Positions 1 to 11,820 of a stretch of 29,433 nt of DNA are shown piece after piece; the first letter of the stretch is position 1; each line of letters opens with the position of its first letter. Under the pieces are notes generated by a model. The model saw only the letters and a program-made list of their open reading frames with translations. It had not been told where the DNA came from and did no database searches. This DNA is from Saccoglossus kowalevskii (Eukaryota; Hemichordata; Enteropneusta; Harrimaniidae): contig NW_003122907.1 in NCBI RefSeq assembly GCF_000003605.2, forward strand, positions 770,205-799,637. The letters run 5' to 3'. Position numbers and translations under genes: made by a program.

Positions 1-1686
1 AACCAGCCAATCAACGAGTGTAGTGCACAATGATATCATTTTGAAAAAGTTTGAACGGCATTCTATCGACCAATAGAAACCTCTCGTTTGAGTTTGAAAC
101 GTGAAATTCTTAAATATTTATAAAAAATCAATAGAATGGGTTTATTGTATGGGTTTATAAACAAAACCGATTGTGACGCCGGGAAATTAAAAACAAATTA
201 TCCAGGAAAATATATTTTTGCCCATGCAGAGATAATTTATAAAATTAACTTTTGATAATTTGTTTCCGATTTAATCCACATAATGTCTTCAAGATAGTAT
301 AGTATATATTTTAGTATAACGGGCTTATAATTTGGGGAGTGAATTTAGATAAAAAAAAACATCTGCACACTGTAAATTGTTAATAAAAACAATCTTAAGC
401 CAAATTTACATAAATATATTTATAAGAACATACCCCGGGCATACTTAACAGTAAAAATTAAAAAAACAAAATTACATCAAGATCGGATGAAATAAAATGT
501 AGCGTGAAAGAAAAATATAATTTTCACAGTGGTTCTACAATTCCCTACACACACACACTCGCAATTTCTAATTGTCAACCCTTGACCCCTAGCATGCTGT
601 AACGTGACGATCACTGTTGGTTATCAAGTCCTGGTAGGTGCTTTGATAAGAGTAAAATTGAGTTAGATTAAATACGTAACGCACTTTTCGTTACATTGCC
701 TAATATTTAGTAATCACTTTTTAGAAGTTATCCCCACTTCGTTGTATTCCTTAATTTTCCGCATGAAATGTTTTCCAATTACACGTTGTACGAACACGTG
801 CAGATCGATAGGTCATAGGATTATAGTGCTGTGTTTTAAAGTCAAAGCGTAGGCACCCTGTAACGATAATATGCTGGTAATACATACACATAAACATGAT
901 ACTGGTTAAGTTTAACATTTAAGTTAGAATGACGTATTTCTTTGACGTATTGTTCCTATCTGAAAAGAGACATTATTATTATCTTTTCACCCGAACATGC
1001 GGTGTATGAATAGTCCAGTAAGAGTTGAAAAGCGTTTAGTTATAATCAACATTAACGTCAATATTAGTGAGCAATATGACTCCTCAACATTCACAATGAA
1101 GCCGACTCTCAGTATTAACGTCAGACGGATTTAGTGCCTGTGAATAAGTGGAGTAGAAAATGAAAATATAATGACTTTAAATTAACAAATACAATCAGGC
1201 AATCTTTCCAAAAAGGGTCTTTTGCAATTGTTTTCGTTGCTACGTTCATGGCGATACCATTGTACTTTACAAGGGCATTATGCATTATGAGTTCAAAATA
1301 ATTTCAATGTGTTGATGGGCATACCATGGATTACACTAAGCGTCATATCACTGACCGTGATATCGTCGAACTTCATATCCGTATGACTCTGAACGAAAAT
1401 ATATAAGGCTAAAAATTGGATCTGTTTCTTGGTGTTGCTCGAAAAAAGCAGGTCTTTTTTTCGGCGTAATAACAAGGTTATTAAACATATAAGTTTATTG
1501 TGAAGTGAGCAATAGACGGAACATTGTTGCTATTCCATGAACGGTCTTCATGTGTAAGTTGCCATGGTTTCTCACACATACGTTATATTACACGTGAGTT
1601 TCGATACATTTGAATTAGCATGCAATATATTTGAAATGTGTTTAATCAGCGATCATGAACAACATCGACTGATATTCAGGTAGGAA
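1..1686. other. non-coding AT-rich stretch
   Basis: No gene was recognised. It holds a short CA run near 547-558, many A/T homopolymers and the minus-strand AATAAA at 1494-1499 that could serve the exon candidate next to it. The 60-codon minus-strand frame at 1293-1475 has no recognisable features. Confidence 0.5.
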
Positions 1687-1929
1687 TCATAAATAGGCGT
1701 TTTCTTTGATTTTCAGGAATAGCGCTAAACATAATACAGTCACAATGAACAATGGTACATAGATAGATTTCATGTAACCATTACTTAATTCGAAAAAAAG
1801 GCTGTTTTTGCAGCAATGAGACAAAGTGGATGTGACAGACATCAGCGAAAGTAGACAGCCGAGAATTACATTAGATGCCACCAATTGCGAAAGGTTATAC
1901 TCCCCTTGAATTGCCACACGCAAAGATAG
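1687..1929 (-). CDS. possible terminal exon of a multi-pass membrane protein
   Basis: Read on the minus strand, this 81-codon frame opens directly after a splice-acceptor-like sequence (pyrimidine stretch, CTAAC, then TAG at 1930-1932) and ends in TGA. An AATAAA polyadenylation hexamer on the same strand lies at 1494-1499, about 190 bases past the stop. The peptide has two hydrophobic stretches that could be membrane helices: one around LVASNVILGCLLSLMSV and one around YVPLFIVTVLCLALFL, joined by a short loop with two cysteines and followed by a short basic tail. The first stretch, with SQLVASNVILG followed by LLS, vaguely recalls the last helices of auxin-efflux/PIN-like (GPR155-type) transporters. 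That is only an impression and I do not assign the family. I found no upstream exon. Chance cannot be excluded, because open frames of this length are expected several times in a window like this. Confidence 0.25.
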   Translation of the reverse strand, partial: LSLRVAIQGEYNLSQLVASNVILGCLLSLMSVTSTLSHCCKNSLFFELSNGYMKSIYVPLFIVTVLCLALFLKIKENAYL

Positions 1930-2589
1930 CTATGTTAGGGAAGATATGATTTCAAATAAAGGTTATCTCGCACATGTCAACGAGTCCTTGTGAGGATTGT
2001 TTTGTTTTTTTGTTTTTTTTGGGGGGGAGTAGATTTTGACAGGAAAATCCATAAATATATTAAGAATAATTCATTTCAAAATCTAATAGATATGCACAAA
2101 AAAGAATTTTCATAATCACCGATTATACAAAAATAAATTACAGAAAAAAATAACTTGGTGTAGACAACAACAAAACTATAAATGAACCTGTTACAATACA
2201 TGGTAGATAAAATAACTTGTCGAATTAAGATATAAATAAATAAAAATTTTAAGTGTTGTTGTTAAAACAACAAATACGTGCCAAAAGAATTTAATTTTTG
2301 TGACAGAAACCAAAGATCAATGAACCATTTAACATACTATTATACATATTATGTGATGATTAGTTCTCTGTATTGATTATATTATCAGCCATTTAAAACA
2401 ATATAATTCTTTAAGCCTGAGTATTTTTTACAGATTAAAGCTGAGCCACAAAATGTGGTATATTAATTCCGAAAGCAAATGAATAAATTTCGATTGTCTA
2501 AGAAAAGGCACAGACGTTTAATCTGTTATTTGTTTTGTTTTTTACTTTAAATTTTATGAACTACCAATGACAGGACGATTTTTTTGCAC

Positions 2590-2680
2590 TACTGGTATCA
2601 CCTGAGCGAAGCGAAACGACTACTCAGCATAGTATCAATAGTGGTCGTTTCGCTCAGCTCATATGTTACCGGTAGTAATG
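2590..2680. repeat. imperfect 90-bp hairpin / MITE-like inverted repeat
   Basis: The left arm runs from about 2590 to 2620 and ends in GAGCGAAGCGAAACGAC. The right arm (2644-2680) begins GTCGTTTCGCTC, and its reverse complement matches the left arm over about 31 bases with a few mismatches and small gaps. The inner 10 bases pair perfectly. The loop is 23 bases. The GTGGTCGT start of the right arm resembles the ends of the TTAA element family found elsewhere in the window, but the similarity is short. It could be a tiny non-autonomous transposon or a structured repeat. No clear target duplication was seen. Confidence 0.55.
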
Positions 2681-2681
2681 T

Positions 2682-5600
2682 CATGTTAAAGTAAATCACC
2701 CCAGGCATGTCAACCATTTTTTTAAATAGGAATACAATTTAACTGAACGCAGATCAGACTTGTATTTGGATTGTGCATCTTTGTAAACTACTTGCATATG
2801 GTTTACAGGAATATAAATAGAAGCATGTAGATTGTCATCAATCACACCGCCAAAAATAATATCGTCTTATTATTAGTAAATTGTCACCCAAACTTAGAAG
2901 AACTGCATAAATGCAATCTGGTGACACCCCCCCTTACATGCATACACATTTACATATAACATAGCTTGAAATCATGACACGTACTGAATCTCAAGAAAAA
3001 TCACCTAAGTGAAATCAATATTGCATGAAATGCTGCAGGCATTCAATATATGAGGTAGTGTCAAAGATTGGTCTGAAATCACCTTATATTTCAATACAAG
3101 GGAATGGGTGTTGTAAATTAAGTATTTGTTGTTATTATAGAGAAAGTGAACTGTAAAATACGTTACTTAACTAGTATTGTATTTATCATAACCGTATTTC
3201 TCTTAATAATGCGTTATTTCTTCCAAGAACATTACGATATTTGTTTCGAATTGAGCTCGAGGTTTAGCTGACTACTTGAATTCAACACTATGCAGGATCG
3301 AATAATGAATAATGTATCCGACGTGAAAAGCTGCGAGTCACTTGAATAACCTCAAATATTAAAGCTAATGAACTCTCACAGTCCATTTCTCTGGTGTCAC
3401 ATAGACGCAAAATGCGTTGAGAAATGTTAGTTTAATAAAGTTTTGAATATTCAAATTTTGCGATTGTATATCACTACTACTCTTGCTTGCCAAAAGTAGA
3501 ACATTTACATAGCCAATTGCAATTGGTGTGCTGGAGTGATACAATGAATACAGGGAAGCGATGTAACCCGTGTACTACTGTGCAACATCTTCTGCACCCC
3601 TTGTAAAACAAACAAATGGCATGTTTCACTGAGAAATAGTGGCGCAGCGAATTACGCCACGCCATTGTTCGTTGTTTATTTTACAATATTCATTTTCAGG
3701 ATCGAAAATTTTGACATCGTTTTAGATTCAGTGTTGTACTTCCCTGAAGGTAGTAATATTTGTTTACCATTTAATATCAGTCAAAATTACCAGAGGGACC
3801 CCGGGAACTATAAGAAACTGTACGCCTAACCTGTGGGATGTCGGCTGGCATTAGTGAATAAAAAGGAATAAGTAAAGCTCCAGCAACCTCACATTGAAAA
3901 AGCAACAACTATTCTCCAAACTGGTGAATTTGTCGTTTCTTTCGTCTGTTTTTTTTTTCATTTTTTACACATAGATCCCAACCAATACCCCAATACCCCC
4001 CCCCCCCCATACAGGATAAGTTTACAGTTATTATAGTTTCTGAGCTCCCATTGTTTTGATTTGCTTTTAGTATAGTCTTGTTCACACAAGTGCAAGTAGA
4101 AAATAGGGTAGATTGTATCATAGAACTCAATGATTTTACCGACGATTTCCAGGTTTACACCACCGCGTACCGACTTTGTATCTAGCTTCCGAGGCTTGAT
4201 GTTGTAATACACAAAATTTCATTGTAATGGGCAAGTGGCGATTATGTTATCGTTTTTATTTGGATCAGGCAGTCCCAGGACTGACATACAGCCTGAGTGA
4301 GCACAATGGATCCCACAATCGATCGTGTCTACGCTGGAAGTCTCAGTCGGTATGAATATTTAGTACGCAACGTATTGTTCAGCGTGATACCAGTTACGCG
4401 CCATGTCATCCTTTCTAAAAGTCACGTGGTATATCGTCTGAGCACGCGTAGTAGATTCAAATGACATACGTTTCGTGGGAGTGCTTCAAAAGGGAAACGT
4501 TTGTCGGTACTTCACTCGAAACAAATGCATACCGTGCACATTTATTAACGGGATATCACACAGACAATAAGTATTGAATTCGAGTTTAATCACAGACATT
4601 TCCCCATCAGTTTAATTTCTAAGCGAGCATCCCCATATTGGCGCGTAGTGTCCAGGTAGTATCACTCGTCCCCTTGGTCAAACACTATATAATTTACGAA
4701 CACTTTCAGGCGGTCGTAATTTATATATTCCAAACAATGTTTGGGAATAACAAAGTAGTGATGATAAATATTTAATAAAGAAAATGATAGACTGTCACTA
4801 CGTACAATTAAAATTCGTATCTATGTGCGACATTTCCACCCGTAAATGAAATTAACCCTAGGTTTGAAAACTATTTTTTGCAAGGGATATCATACTGCTG
4901 CGAATTAAATAATGCTATGATTTATTGTTAATACTACCAGTCATCAGTGCAATTTGATAGCATTACTTTTTAAATATAACTGAACGTTTAAAAATACCTT
5001 ATCTTACTGTTACAATCATTATAGTCACTTCAGCGGCGGGCATCGACCCTCCAAAATCAAGATAAAACCCTTTGTGTCAGCAAAATTTGCCCCTCAAAAT
5101 GCAGGAAATAGCGTTTCTGAGGCATACCCCCCCCCCTTCATTCAAAATTCCGTTCTGCCGCCTCTGCACTGTAACTTTCAGTACTTTCAATTTTGATTGG
5201 GGTACATGTAAATGATTTTTTTTATCTTACAAGAGAACCACACAGCTTCGTTGTGATTTGTCGAACTATACCTTGTAGACAAGTAGTTTATTTTTAATTT
5301 TTTTTATTAAATATAATACCAGTGTCCTATGTTGGTGAGTGGCACTATAATGGACACTAACCACTTTTGAACAAAAACTGACTTCTTGCACAAATCTGTA
5401 AATAGCTGAGTTGTAATATTGCCCTCAGAGGGGGGTTAACTGTACAATGATATTTGTTGGTATTGGAAGTATGCTAATACACGTCTTACTTGACATTTGA
5501 ATTACAACACTGATATGACCTTGATATATATCTGGTTTCATAGTGACATTACTGAAGTGACGTCACATTTGCCCCCAGATTGTCATGTATTTATAATGGA

Positions 5601-6497
5601 CTTTTGAGGAATTCCATATCTAATAATGTGAGAATGTAAGCGGTATTTTTAATAACGAGACAAGTTTCAAGTTTCCAATGATTGGTGTGAAGCTAACAAA
5701 TGTCAAGTGTATTTGTCAGTTGCACAACTATAATTGAATGAGATTGTTTATAGTCATAACGGTTTATGGAAGGGAGGTGAAACTCTGTGATATTTGAATT
5801 GGTGCTAAACAATTGAACATACACAGATATACATTAAAAATAATATCATACTAATTAATTCTATATTTCTTGACAAATATCACAATAATACAATCAGCTC
5901 TGCGTAATAAATTAAACATCTAGGTCGTAATCAAGTAGAGAGGTGCTAAACGTCCCAAAAGTACAAAGCGAATCACAATTCGGGAGATATCTATATCACA
6001 GGTCGGAGATTGTTCTGTTGATGTTCTTAGTTCTTAGGGTTTAACAACTCTCAACGGTGAGTGTAAATTGCTAATCGTCTATCACTGAACTTAGCAATAT
6101 TGTCCACGGCACACAATGAATTTGGCAATGACAAATGTTGGATCTTATACCAACTGATTTTCACTTTCACGTTTTCGAAATGATTGCTATATCTAATTCC
6201 TGATACAAATGGGTGTTGGCGGAATGTGTATCTTATTGTTTAAACTCTCAGTTTTTTTCAGATAGAACCATAATTTCAAATTAGCTGAGTATGTTTTCCA
6301 TCTCGGAATAGTTAGCTAATTGTAAGGAAGTGGCGACAAAATGTGGAAAGAGTAAATGCCTACATTGGGTGGTTGACTTTGACACATGCATGCATGTTTA
6401 GGTAATGTGGTGAAATGAAGTGCTATAATTTGATAATTACGTTTATTCTTCTCCTTCATTTGTTTTTACTTTTTACTTGTTTTTTACGGTTAATATT
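2682..6497. other. long non-coding stretch
   Basis: No gene was recognised. It contains poly-C runs near 2926, 4006 and 5127, a 7-bp stem AGTGTCC/GGACACT at 5321-5358 and a GTCACGTG E-box at 4421. Overlapping minus-strand frames at 3909-4212 read across the poly-C tract and look like chance. A cysteine-containing minus-strand frame (4223-4359) is discussed in the findings. Confidence 0.45.
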
Positions 6498-6603
6498 AAG
6501 GTTATAAGGATAATACCTCAAACTATGCATGAAGACAGTAGAGCTGGAGTATCGACCGACGCGCAGCGGAGTGCATACTTTGGGGTATCCTCGTAATAAC
6601 CTT
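6498..6603. mobile_element. 106-bp MITE-like element with ~33-bp inverted ends
   Basis: The left end begins AAGGTTATAAGGATAATACC and continues to TATGCAT. The reverse complement of the right end begins AAGGTTATTACGAGGATACC and continues to TATGCAC. About 26 of 33 positions agree, allowing a one-base shift. The central segment is GC-richer (CGACCGACGCGCAGCGGAG). The flanks show ATT on both sides, a possible 3-bp target duplication. There is no coding capacity, so if mobile it depended on a transposase encoded elsewhere. The superfamily is unresolved. Confidence 0.6.
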
Positions 6604-9290
6604 ATTATTATACATCTTTTCCTTCCAATGATACATCATGTGAATGCCGAAATTCAAAATGTTTAGAACAGAATCAGCGAACTTCTTTGTGCGGAGTCCG
6701 ATAAAACCTATGCGCGTAATTTCCTAATATGGTAGGATCATGAAAATACCTCGTAAAATACCGCAAAATTACGGCACACTATAACTTGTGGCGTTACGGT
6801 GACAGGTGTATAATAATATTATATATTATCTACCCGAATTAGATGATATGTTGTATGATTTTTATGAATTCCTCTAGTTGTATAATAAGTACGAAGATCA
6901 TATTCCAATATGACTGCCCTTCAACACGTGTCCCCCCTTAGCATCGGCCAGCAAAACATATTGCTGTGCACATTGAGAAAGTTCACCGGCAGCAGCAACA
7001 GATTTACAGATTTACCATGATTATTTGGTAAAACAATTTATGAGTGATGCACCGTCTATCAGTATCATTATGTTTTCAGGGTCAAAGCACGGCAGCAAAT
7101 CAATAAATTGCAATTACATGTGACATGAGTAATGAACATACATCAAATACATGAATACATTTGAATATATTATTCGTTCGTGTGTTCTTGAACTTGTAAT
7201 ACAAATATTGAGATTCTGACTACAATAATGTCCTCTGTCCGGGAACAAATAACTAACAAACAAACAGTCAACAGGATATCCCTCTATTCTTCACAAATGA
7301 CAAACAATTCATGAAAACAAAACAGGTACACTTCAGTAAATAGTCTAATCATTAAGAGAAAGATGAAGTGATGTCACGTGTTTCAAAAACATGCTGCCCC
7401 AGATGTGGCGCAAGCCATATATCATGCAGAGTCAATGGTTTCTGTTAGAAATATGAGGTCTACACACGAATTACAACATCTGAGATCATATGTGTAAATG
7501 TGTTATCGTATTTAACCCTAAGCACTTTAGGTCTGCCAAATAGAATGATAACGTTCTCTACAAAAAAAGAAGCACAGTCTCTTTAAACAACCAGTCGGAT
7601 TAAAATCTGATGTAGGTATAGACTTTTCAATTTTGATATATAAATTGTAAATTGTGATTTTATCTTTACTTTGCTATTAAGTTTTATTTTTATATCATTT
7701 CCCGGTCGTCATAACTGAGATGCGATATACACATATCTCACTATTGGCAACGAAAACCAAACAAAAATACCAATATAAAAGTATTTAAAAAATGGATCCT
7801 ATACCTAGATTGGATTTTAATAAGATCGATTAACTGTTCTGCTTAATTTTGTATTACAGTAACTAGCAAAGAATTTCCATATATCTTATTTTGTTAATGT
7901 TACCAAATTTTACATTTACCCAATTGAAAACACATTTATAAGAATCTCGGTCTTGTTTTACATTAAATGTTGTTATGACTAGAACCTCATTGCGGGGTTT
8001 ATAAGATTTATTGACCAGTAAACTAAACTACATTGAGAATATTGTTAATTGGATATATATTACGTATAATGTTAGATTTCCTAAAGCACATTGCCCAGTA
8101 AGCTGAACTACAGTACAATATTAATTTCACAACCGCATATATAAGTAATTTAAAAATACAATTCTAATATTAGAATATTTGTATCGATAGTCAAAAGCAA
8201 TATTACTAATGCTCCCGTGTGTGGTCTCCTAAGTCCTACACAGCGTTATCTTATCAGCAAATTGAATTCGTTCAAAGAAACGTTATTAGGTTTCTTATGT
8301 ATGAAGAAAAGTGTTTTATATTACGCTGACGTAATTATACCTTTGTGTAACCAATTCAACCTGCTTCCATTGGAAATATGTAGAAATATGTTCACATAAA
8401 TCGTTTCCTAGTACATATATTTGTGTGCATATTTTATTCCTCTGCTCTCATATACCACAGGCTCATTGAACAGGAATCCTTCTGGCAGCCTAAAACACCT
8501 TATACCTTGTGGGCTAATGCTGTTCAATGGAATATCTAACCATGAGACTATTACCATTTTTTGCATTTTTTTTTCCATAAATTTAAAAATAATTAGTCGC
8601 CTTCTTTAGATAATAACTTGTGATTTATTTCACTCGCATTATTGTATATTAAATCATTAATAGTAATTTTGTTTGTGAATGCATGAATTGCGTTTTCTAA
8701 AATCAAATTCATAAAACCTAGACTTACTACTCAGTTTGAGGTTTTTCAAATAATATCGAGATAATGGATATTCTGTCATAATCGTAAAGATCCGTTAATT
8801 GCAATTTTAATATCTTAGGCTAGGGAGTTGCAATTTTATTATATTAGACTAGGGAGATCCAATATGTTCAAATTGCACGTATATGAGATACTAGTACTCA
8901 TACAACTGGTTTGTCTCCAAATTTATCTCGTAAAATTCACAGTAGATTTTGACATTTGCTAGTTAATCAGTTAATTTAAAACTGAAAGATCAGTCTGAAC
9001 TGTGAAGTTTTGTGCGCAGATTTAGTATTTCTAAACATTGTTATCAGGTTTTGCTTTACAAGACGGTGACAAGGATTCCCATGCCCTAGTGCGGTAGATG
9101 ACATCTACAGATGTGATTGACATGACTTGTGTATAGGCTGCGTTCAAAGTGTTGGTAATTAAATTGGTATGACGTGTGGTACGTGCAAATATTAGTCAAA
9201 GATATAATGTGATGCAATATGTTGCCTTCCTTCAAACCTAGGAGTCAAAACCCATTGTGAGTGAGTCAAAACCTTCTAAACGCCCTCTCT
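6604..9290. other. non-coding AT-rich stretch
   Basis: No gene was recognised. Plus-strand open frames at 8217-8399 and 8421-8609 have no motif and fit chance. A tandem duplication of 29 bases occurs at 8799-8856, listed separately. A GTCACGTG E-box occurs at 7373-7380. Confidence 0.45.
8799..8856. repeat. two tandem copies of a 29-bp unit
   Basis: Both copies begin TTGCAATTTTA and end CTAGGGAG. They start at 8799 and 8828 and differ at only a few internal positions. This is a simple local duplication in AT-rich DNA. Confidence 0.75.
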
Positions 9291-9500
9291 TGCCTGATTT
9301 AGGTCTGGAGCAGACAACCATTCCGGTACCCAATGGAAGATGTTTAGTAATCAGCAGTCTATCACCGCCATATTTCTGCTAGTCGCCTGATAATCTATTC
9401 CGCCACATGCTTTGTTTCCAGACACTTTTTACCAACATCTACAACTAGTTTTACAATGACATAATGACTTCACTGCCCGACCTAAATCAAGTCCAAATTT
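9291..9500. repeat. weak inverted repeat, possible old MITE
   Basis: CTGATTTAGGTCTGG near 9295 is matched in inverse orientation by CGACCTAAATCAAG near 9479. The arms share about 10 contiguous bases (GATTTAGGTC) and then decay. The 200-bp spacing fits a small element, but no target duplication is visible, so this remains tentative. Confidence 0.3.
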
Positions 9501-9580
9501 GCCACCGCAAGGCTGTTATGGCAGTCATCCATTTTCCAACGCACATATAGTCATGAAACATAAGATTCGGCCAATTTTTC

Positions 9581-9913
9581 TCACCTCTGTAAGCAGTTGC
9601 ACTCTGCTATACCACAATGCACTGTCCCATAGCATGTGGTGAACGCACACTTACAACGTCTAGATGGACATGCACAATAAACCATTTTCCGTTCACTGCG
9701 CGATCTCGCGTTATATGTGAAATCGAAGTAAAAACAGGACAAACAAAGGCCATAGCGTTGTAGTGGCGTTATAAATCGCATGGGATTCGACAAACGCGAA
9801 AGTATTTGGGGGATATTTCCACGTTTAATAATGTGCTGTACACATTTGATAATGGTCAATTTCGATAAAGTAAGTGTTTTCAAACGCAATATTTCCCTGT
9901 CAAAGATCGGCAT
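9581..9913 (-). CDS. unrecognised 110-codon frame, possible first exon
   Basis: A minus-strand ATG at 9913 with G at -3 opens a 110-codon frame. Its last in-frame bases overlap a strong splice-donor-like sequence: CAGAG followed by GTGAGA, with the frame stop inside the GTGA. The peptide is basic with a cysteine-rich C-terminal third, in the spacing CxC-x4-CxC-x4-C-x5-C-x4-CxC (around YCACPSRRCKC and HCGIAECNC). I know no family with this exact spacing. It could be a first exon that ends at the donor, or chance: frames of this length are expected a few times per window at this base composition. A CpG-richer segment with a GGCGCGCG core lies just upstream at 9975-10000. Confidence 0.2.
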   Translation of the reverse strand: MPIFDREILRLKTLTLSKLTIIKCVQHIIKRGNIPQILSRLSNPMRFITPLQRYGLCLSCFYFDFTYNARSRSERKMVYCACPSRRCKCAFTTCYGTVHCGIAECNCLQR

Positions 9914-10452
9914 TTCGATGAGAGTTACGAAATAGAGAAATTCTAGTTAAAAATCAAATCGTTCGATTTATGCGGCAGACGTTCGGCGCGCGTCTTCCAC
10001 GCAACTAGATCTTACAGTTGAACGAAAAATCACATATTGGAATGCTTAACATCATACAAAATGTAGAATATAACTCACAAAAAAAGCTTAGTATAATCAT
10101 GTTCAGTACGATCTACAGGGACAAGATAATGCATGCTACTTTGCGCGCTGACAGACAAGGCCCCCAATGTCACTCTGCTCCTCGTTGCAGTCCTTACTAT
10201 CACACTTCTTAGCTGAGGCCAAAATACTAACTTTGCATTTGTCGAGAGGGCATGGGTGCAAACATAATTTTTTAATTGGAGGAAGCTGTTTGTAGTGAAT
10301 CAGCACTGTTGAACCAGTCAGCTTGGTTTCTTGAAGCCTTTCAAGTGAATTTGTTGTGCACTTTCAGACATGAAACCGGGAGAGCATGTGATGTCAAATG
10401 GTCGAACCAAAGCCTTACATAATGCTCTCTTTTCTGAGATCATTGATTTGCA
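9914..10452. other. non-coding stretch
   Basis: No gene was recognised. The plus-strand frames at 10018-10212 and 10370-10588 carry no family signature. The second overlaps a possible small exon in another frame, listed next. Confidence 0.35.
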
Positions 10453-10585
10453 GGTGTCATTCATTTCAAGGTCACCACTTCCTGGCATACAAAAGCGCTA
10501 TGGGTTGAGGATGTGGCGAAAACCACACTTATTATCTTATCTGACTTTTGTTTTGACAGGCTGTTCAATGGAGGGCTTGGTGATG
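10453..10585 (+). CDS. possible internal exon, unknown protein
   Basis: A pyrimidine-containing acceptor-like sequence ending TTTGCAG (to 10452) and a donor-like GAT/GTAAGC (10583-10591) bracket a 133-base stretch that is open in one frame. That frame encodes segments such as VIHFKVTTSWHTKALW and CFDRLFNGGLGD. A second strong acceptor-like site (TTTTGTTTTGACAG) lies inside it near 10560. Downstream, 10667-10770 contains a Lys/Gly-rich open frame including KGLGLIKGRAKVRDE that could be a following exon. No family was recognised, and both strands are open here, so this is weak. Confidence 0.15.
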
Positions 10586-10786
10586 TAAGCACAAGGCACT
10601 TTGATTAACCTCCAGTGTACTCTTGAAGGCCAAACACATATCAGAGCCCTTATATTAATAACTATAAGCAGGGTAAAAAAGGCAAGGGGTTAGGTCTTAT
10701 CAAGGGAAGAGCCAAAGTAAGAGATGAAGTATTCATCAAGGCAGCGGGGCTAACCAGCTCGGTTATTAAGCATTCTTTTTTGGGGA

Positions 10787-11017
10787 TTCCCGGTGGCCGA
10801 GGGGAAGACGTGTAGTGGCGTGAAGCTAGGCGATTAGGTGCCGTACGCGAGCGCCGGTTCGAGTCACGCACGCAGTACGTGTTTACTATAATTAGACATA
10901 GTCTTTACCTTGCCGTTTATTCGGTGTTATTTGCTTACTTTACAATTGTTAGGTCCAATGCTGCTTGATAGGGTTCTTCTGTCACCCTTTGAGTAAATGA
11001 AATTGAAATGAATGACA
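10787..11017 (+). mobile_element. tRNA-derived SINE-like element
   Basis: An A-box-like sequence TGGCCGAGGGG (10794-10804) is followed by a B-box-like GGTTCGAGTC (10856-10865), about 52 bases apart. This is the long spacing of serine/leucine-type tRNAs with a variable arm. The acceptor and T stems do not pair well, so it is not a working tRNA. The A and B boxes form an internal Pol III promoter in SINE heads. About 150 bases further on there is a tail of ATGAAATTGAAATGAATGAC type, like the short-repeat tails of SINEs mobilised by CR1/L2-clade LINEs. Exact ends and target duplications are not clear. The alternative is a tRNA pseudogene next to an unrelated repeat. Confidence 0.5.
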
Positions 11018-11698
11018 TTCGGTCTGACTCAACCATCCCATTTATTTTGTTAACTACAAGATACTGTCAATAGTGCTGTATTTAGTGTCAATCAAGTAAT
11101 TGGTTGAATTGAGATACCTAGTGTACAAATGCGTGTTCTATTAGGGCACCCTCTCGGATAACTTTCAATTATCCAAGATACCATTGTAAGCATTCAATTA
11201 ACACCATTCGGCAAAATCCAGTTACCACAGATTTGATTCAGTCATACTACAACTCAATATTGTATTCCTCAACATGAAAACTAGTACCCAGCTAGTCTTT
11301 TCACTCATTTTGACTGAATAGTCATGTTAGTTATGTTCATTACTCTGAGCAGTAGGCTGGTCCCCGCTATCCCAATACACGCCACACAACATTCAATGGA
11401 TATTAGATTAAGGGGCAACATTATTTCAGATATTAAGGCTTTTGTTTTATACATTTACTAATTTCTATGATTAGGTTAACAAATTATTATATATACGTTT
11501 GCCAACTTCTAGGCCATCCGAATTTTACAGTATACTGTGATAGTTGTTTTTTTTTGATGTTTTGAAACCGTTCACTTAGGTAACCGGGATTCGAATTTTC
11601 TCGACGTTGGACTCACAAAAAACACACCAAAGCTCAATTCGTGTCACCTTCGATTCTCTCGCTGCCTTGTGCTCCCTCCACGGGACAGCTTCAAATCA

Positions 11699-11820
11699 CT
11701 TTATTAACTCTTCAACTTACTAGCCAATTACAAGTTAGTATCAAAGCTGCAAGGCGTTGCCTCAAAACAAACAGCCAATCACACGAAAGTTTTACACATC
11801 ATAATACAATTGATTAATCG
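11699..11820. repeat. CCAAT-box module, copy 1
   Basis: The module reads CTTTATT (11699), CCAATTACAA (first CCAAT 11724-11728), CAGCCAATCACAC (second CCAAT 11775-11779) and TTGATTAATCGTT (from 11810). The same ordered set recurs at 12083-12215, so this is a diverged dispersed repeat. Read on the minus strand it gives two ATTGGC boxes followed by AATAAAG, which is promoter-like or LTR-like in layout. Confidence 0.55.

Noticed and set aside
3909-4212. two overlapping minus-strand frames across the poly-C tract
   Set aside because: Glycine runs are simply the translated homopolymer; no domain seen.
5321-5358. AGTGTCC/GGACACT hairpin as a structured RNA
   Set aside because: Only a 7-bp stem with a long loop; expected by chance in a window of this size.
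10787-10870. functional tRNA-Ser/Leu gene
   Set aside because: A and B boxes are present but the T stem and acceptor stem do not pair, and a SINE-like tail follows.
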